Assembly (NCBI GenBank): GCA_013399695.1
Contig: VXAU01001993.1
Span: 45,224-109,223, forward strand
DNA length: 64,000 bases
Source: Formicarius rufipectus
Lineage: Eukaryota; Chordata; Aves; Passeriformes; Formicariidae
Direction: 5' to 3'
Position numbers and translations under genes: made by a program. The notes beneath the pieces were generated by a model that was not told the origin of the DNA, made no database searches, and saw nothing but the letters and a program-made list of their open reading frames with translations. Below, piece by piece: positions 61,501 through 64,000 of this stretch (positions are counted from its first letter, which is position 1; every line of letters starts with the position of its first letter).

Positions 61501-64000
61501 GCTCAGTGGTGCCTTCCAGGGGTCACCGTGACACTTCCCTACAGCCTTAAGGGTGGGAACCAGCCCTGTGTGGGAAGGGGAAGTCTGGGAGCAGCCAGCA
61601 ATGGTGGAAAAGCCTCCTCAGCAGTAGAGGGGGGCACAGACACTACTTTACTGGCCTTCATGGATGTCTGGGTGGTCCCTGGTAGCTCCAGGCTCTAAGA
61701 GGGGATCGCTGTGCTCCCTCCCACTCCCAGAGCAGGGCCAGTGGCTGGGCTGGGCTAGACTCACTTCGGTTTCCCCGGACAGCGTAGTTCACCTTGATGT
61801 CAGTGCAGAACTTTCCAATGGTCCGGACCACCTGGCCGATCTGCAGGGCCAGCTCGTAGGTGGGAGCCAGGCAGAGGCACTGGAGGAAGAGGAGAGGAGG
61901 GAGCTGTCAGGCCCAGGAGGGGGCATGCCTGGCTGGCATTGAGGGCAGCAAAGAGCAGCTCAGGAGCATCCCACAGTGCTGAGGTGAAGGGGACAGGGCA
62001 GCTGGGCACAGCTGGAGGTTCAGGAGCTGGGCTGTGTTCCCAGCTCCAGCCACGGGGGCAGAAAGAAGCCCTCGGTGCTATTTTTGAGGAGGAAATTCCT
62101 CTCTGGAAGCATGGTGCAGCTCACTCCTGTGTCCTGGTTCAGTCACCCCATACAAATGAGAAATGTTACATGGCAGGAACCAGCTAGCAAAGCTGATTCT
62201 GCACCCAGAGCTCTCTCTGGGGGTGTTTGAGCCATCAGAAAACCAGCAATGTCTGCAGCTGCTCCTCAAAATTTAAATTCCAGGACAACCGAAGTCTGGA
62301 CTAATCCGGTCTGGCAAGTCAAAGTACTTCCCTGGGACAGGCACAGTGCTTTCTGACCTCAATGGTGCCTGGAGGTTTGTCATCCCCCTGCAGCAGATGA
62401 AGTCACACAGGGACATGGGCAACACCTGGACTTCTGGCCCTGGCAGTGTCCTGGGTGCCTGGGTCACCCCCTCCTGTATCAGCTCTCCCTGTCCTGCATT
62501 ACCTGTGGATATTTCTCGTTGGCATTTGCTCTGCTCAGCATGGCCAAGACAAAAGCTGCTGTTTTCCCTGTCCCTGACTGGCTCTGAGCAATCAGATTTT
62601 GGGGCCTGGAAGGCAAAGGCAGCTTAGTGGAGCACAGGGGGCAGGGCATTCCCCGCTCAGCACCGGGATGCCGTGAGGAGCTGGGGCTTGCCCGCGCTAT
62701 GTTCCTACTCACGGGTATGCCAGCATGAGTGGCAGTGCCTGCTCCTGGATTTTGGATGGTCTGTTGAAGCCCATCATGTAAACTCCCCGCAAGAGCTCCT
62801 TCTTCCTGCAGAAGCAAAGCATTCCAAGGGCCCTGTTACAGTGTTAGACTCTAGTGGAATTTTTCTTTCCCCTACCACCAGAATGGGAGGCGAATGGGCC
62901 TATCTTCATCCATTGCCTCTAACAAAAGAAGCAAGGTGACCGGTGACTCAGGGCGTGGGGGAAGTGGACACTCTGGTTTTGCAGTTGGCAGGTGGGGAGG
63001 GGGAGAGACGGCTCAGGAAGAAACCTCTGCCTGGTAGTTTGGTTTCTTTCCTTTTTTCCTCCCATTTTCCAATCCCTGGATTTGGATTTCCCTGTGCCCG
63101 AGAGAGAGAAAGAGACAACATTGCTAGTTGGGGCCCTTACATCGGGCTTTCCGGGGTAGCCCAGCGCCGGCCACTCATCACCTGCTGTCCGTAAATACCA
63201 CTGTGCCCGACGGGGACAGAGACTGTGGGGGAGGGTTTGGTTCAGGGGGTTTATTCGTTCAGTACTGGTTGTTTTTGTTTTTCTCTTGAATATATATATA
63301 TATCTCATAGCTAGGAACTGTTATCCTTCCACTTATCATATCTTAATTAAATTTGTTTTGAAATTAAAGGAGGTTTGTCTTCCTGCTTTAGTTTCTAGTT
63401 CAACAAATTTTCTAAGTTCTCTAAACTTAGACAGGCCCAAATGAGGGAGGCCAGTGGTGCTGGCGCTCGGCGGGGATGGGGACTGTGGCTACTCACAGGG
63501 GGAGCTCCTCGAAGGTCTTGACGGAGAAGAGTGGGGAGCTGGGGTCCTGCTGCAGGATCTCCACGTGCTGGTCAGACTCCACCAGGGACGTGTGGATCAG
63601 CTTGTTCATCAGGGAGAGTTCCGCCAGCGGCACTGGGAAAGGCAGCAGCTCCGTAAATAACAGCATCGTTAGGGCTGGAGGTCATGCAGCCCAACCACTC
63701 GACCAGGGCACGGTCAGCGCAGCAGGTGACACAGGAACGTGTCCCCGGCAGGGTCTGGAATGTTTCCAGAGGGAATGCACGCTCTCCCCGGGCAGCCTGT
63801 CCCGGTGCTGTGCCACCCTCCGTGAGAAGAAGTTCTTCCTCACGTCGAGGCGGAACTTGTTGTGGTTTAGCTTATAACGAGAGGCTTGTGATGAGAACCC
63901 GCTCCCCGCTCCGCTGCAGCTCCTCGGGACTCCGGACCCACCTCTCTCCTCGTCGTCCGCCCCCGCGGCCGGCGCGGGGAGCGGGCTGGGCCCGCGGGCC
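58506..64000 (-). CDS. DDX25: DDX25, DEAD-box RNA helicase (5' partial, ten exons in window)
   Basis: Ten minus-strand exons join in frame to about 445 codons plus TGA; the N-terminus lies beyond the right edge. Motifs in order: GFNRPSKIQ (Q motif), SQSGTGKT (I), PTYELAL (Ia), GTPGT (Ib), DEAD (II), SAT (III), IFCQ (IV), ATNVCARGID (V), HRIGRAGRFG (VI). All key catalytic residues I can check are present. FAERIIPDP, LREEELTL.NIRQY and ELTV.QRAS.IQRFR favour DDX25 over its close relative DDX19, and the CDON neighbourhood agrees. Family knowledge: DDX25 is an ATP-dependent RNA helicase of male germ cells, acting in mRNA export and translational storage. Exons: 64000-63942 (partial), 63632-63497, 62805-62713, 62605-62503, 61879-61765, 61411-61234, 60610-60373, 60164-60002, 59868-59680, 58570-58506. 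Confidence 0.92.
58571..59679. other. DDX25 last intron
   Basis: 1.1 kb; no exon or transposon recognised. Open frames here are of random composition. Confidence 0.7.
59680..59868 (-). CDS. DDX25: DDX25 exon: end of motif V and motif VI
   Basis: A phase 1-1 exon of 189 nt encodes GIDVQQVTTVVNFGLPRDRD and ETYLHRIGRAGRFGHRGIAF. Both arginines of motif VI are kept; the Thr usual between them is Ala. Confidence 0.93.
60002..60164 (-). CDS. DDX25: DDX25 exon: domain 2, first part of motif V
   Basis: A phase 0-1 exon of 163 nt encodes TRRLADWLSEKMSQDGHQVA, TLTAELTVVQRASVIQRFR and VLIATNVCAR. The usual SGE after the loop reads TAE here. Confidence 0.92.
60373..60610 (-). CDS. DDX25: DDX25 exon: motif III and start of domain 2
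   Basis: A phase 2-0 exon of 238 nt encodes CQVLLFSATFKEPVRTFAER, IIPDPIVIKLREEELTLGNI and up to VMIFCQ, with SAT (motif III) and the motif IV strand. Confidence 0.94.
60731..61027 (+). mobile_element. CR1 LINE, 3' fragment (antisense to DDX25)
   Basis: GGGCTTTTTACAAGAGCCTA, GTTTAGACTGGATATGAGCA, GGTTGCCCAGAGAAGCTGTG, CAACCTGGTCTAATGGAAAA and a terminal GTATGATTCT identify a CR1 tail in the intron between the motif II and motif III exons. Confidence 0.92.
61234..61411 (-). CDS. DDX25: DDX25 exon: motifs Ib and II (DEAD box)
   Basis: A phase 1-2 exon of 178 nt encodes QIIIGTPGTTLDWCFK and ISLFVLDEADIMIDTQGLS. The Walker B DEAD motif is intact. Confidence 0.94.
61412..61764. other. DDX25 intron between motif Ia and motif II exons
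   Basis: 353 nt; nothing recognised. Confidence 0.7.
61765..61879 (-). CDS. DDX25: DDX25 exon: motif Ia
   Basis: A phase 0-1 exon of 115 nt encodes CLCLAPTYELALQIGQVVRT then the strand leading to VNYAVRGNR. PTYELA is the DDX19/DDX25 form of motif Ia (PTREL in most DEAD-box proteins). Confidence 0.93.
61880..62502. other. DDX25 intron between motif I and motif Ia exons
   Basis: 623 nt; nothing recognised. Confidence 0.7.
62503..62605 (-). CDS. DDX25: DDX25 exon: motif I (Walker A)
   Basis: A phase 2-0 exon of 103 nt encodes PQNLIAQSQSGTGKTAAFVL, the ATP-binding loop, and AMLSRANANEKYPQ. Confidence 0.94.
62713..62805 (-). CDS. DDX25: DDX25 exon: Q motif
   Basis: A phase 2-2 exon of 93 nt encodes KKELLRGVYMMGFNRPSKIQ then EQALPLMLAYP. 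The Phe and the Gln of the Q motif, which contact adenine, are both present. Confidence 0.93.
62806..63496. other. DDX25 intron before the Q-motif exon
   Basis: 691 nt with a (TA)n run at 63290-63303; nothing else recognised. Confidence 0.7.
63290..63303. repeat. (TA)n microsatellite
   Basis: Seven AT units in a DDX25 intron. Confidence 0.85.
63497..63632 (-). CDS. DDX25: DDX25 exon: N-terminal extension
   Basis: A phase 1-2 exon of 136 nt encodes LMNKLIHTSLVESDQHVEIL, QQDPSSPLFSVKTFEELPL, just upstream of the helicase core. The acceptor lies about 17 nt from the end of a CR1 element. Confidence 0.92.
63650..63882 (-). mobile_element. CR1 LINE, 3' fragment (sense to DDX25) filling a 309-nt intron
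   Basis: On the minus strand GAGGAAGAACTTCTTCTCAC, GGAGGGTGGCACAGCACCGG, GACAGGCTGCCCGGGGAGAG and GGTTGGGCTGCATGACCTCC are CR1 of a different subfamily from the other copies. It occupies most of the intron between 63941 and 63633. Confidence 0.85.
63880..64000 (-). promoter_or_regulatory. CpG-rich 5' end of DDX25 (probable CpG-island edge)
   Basis: GC content and CpG frequency rise sharply over the last 100 bases, with GCCGGCGCGGGG-type sequence. This fits the edge of a CpG-island promoter whose start site is outside the window. No TATA box is visible here. Confidence 0.5.
63942..64000 (-). CDS. DDX25: DDX25 first exon in window (partial, N-terminal region)
   Basis: The window ends inside this CpG-rich exon. 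In the frame that splices into the next exon it reads a Pro/Ala stretch then AGADDEER, matching the acidic N-terminal segment of DDX25. The donor is GTGGGT and the phase is 1. No start codon is in view. Confidence 0.7.

Noticed and set aside
58506..64000. Identity of the helicase as DDX19A/B
   Set aside because: Domain-2 signatures and the acidic N-terminal segment fit DDX25 better, as does synteny with CDON.

Overview
This is a 64 kb stretch of vertebrate nuclear DNA, almost certainly from a bird. The interspersed repeats I recognise are all 3'-truncated CR1 LINE tails, many ending in ATTCTATGAT-like units, and I see no Alu/B1-type SINEs. Introns are short and coding exons are GC-rich in an AT-rich background. 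I cannot name the species. One unresolved base (N) lies at 7035.

Three multi-exon genes can be assembled exon by exon with consistent splice sites and reading frame. (1) CDON, plus strand, coding 15380-49679: 19 coding exons, 3717 nt, 1238 codons plus stop. It encodes a signal peptide, five Ig domains, three fibronectin III domains, one membrane segment and a cytoplasmic tail. Its first ~15.3 kb here is intron or upstream DNA; no 5' non-coding first exon could be placed. (2) VSIG10L2, minus strand, coding 57224-52284: 12 exons, 2469 nt, 822 codons plus stop, with six Ig domains, one FN3, a membrane segment and a short tail. (3) DDX25, a DEAD-box helicase, minus strand, coding from beyond the right edge (64000) to 58506: ten exons seen, the first cut by the window end. 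The order CDON / VSIG10L2 / DDX25, with CDON tail-to-tail to the other two, agrees with the mammalian order as I remember it.

Layout: 1-15318 intron 1 or upstream DNA; 15319-50510 CDON with introns; 50511-52090 convergent intergenic DNA with an antisense CR1; 52090-57224 VSIG10L2; 57225-58070 spacer; 58070-64000 DDX25 with a CpG-rich 5' end at the window edge.

CDON is a cell-surface Hedgehog co-receptor and promyogenic adhesion molecule. DDX25 is a testis-type RNA helicase of the DDX19 family. VSIG10L2 is a poorly characterised Ig-superfamily membrane protein. Nothing suggests that the three act in one pathway; their adjacency is synteny, not an operon-like system.

The most notable non-gene content is: a nuclear copy of mitochondrial cytochrome b (about 30.49-31.47 kb) in a CDON intron; two CR1 tails that end about 20 nt from splice acceptors; a CpG island inside an AT-rich CDON intron; a 25-nt microexon in the VSIG10L2 tail whose skipping leaves another open tail frame; and two VSIG10L2 introns made largely of degenerate minisatellite. 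I found no evidence for an undescribed biological system.
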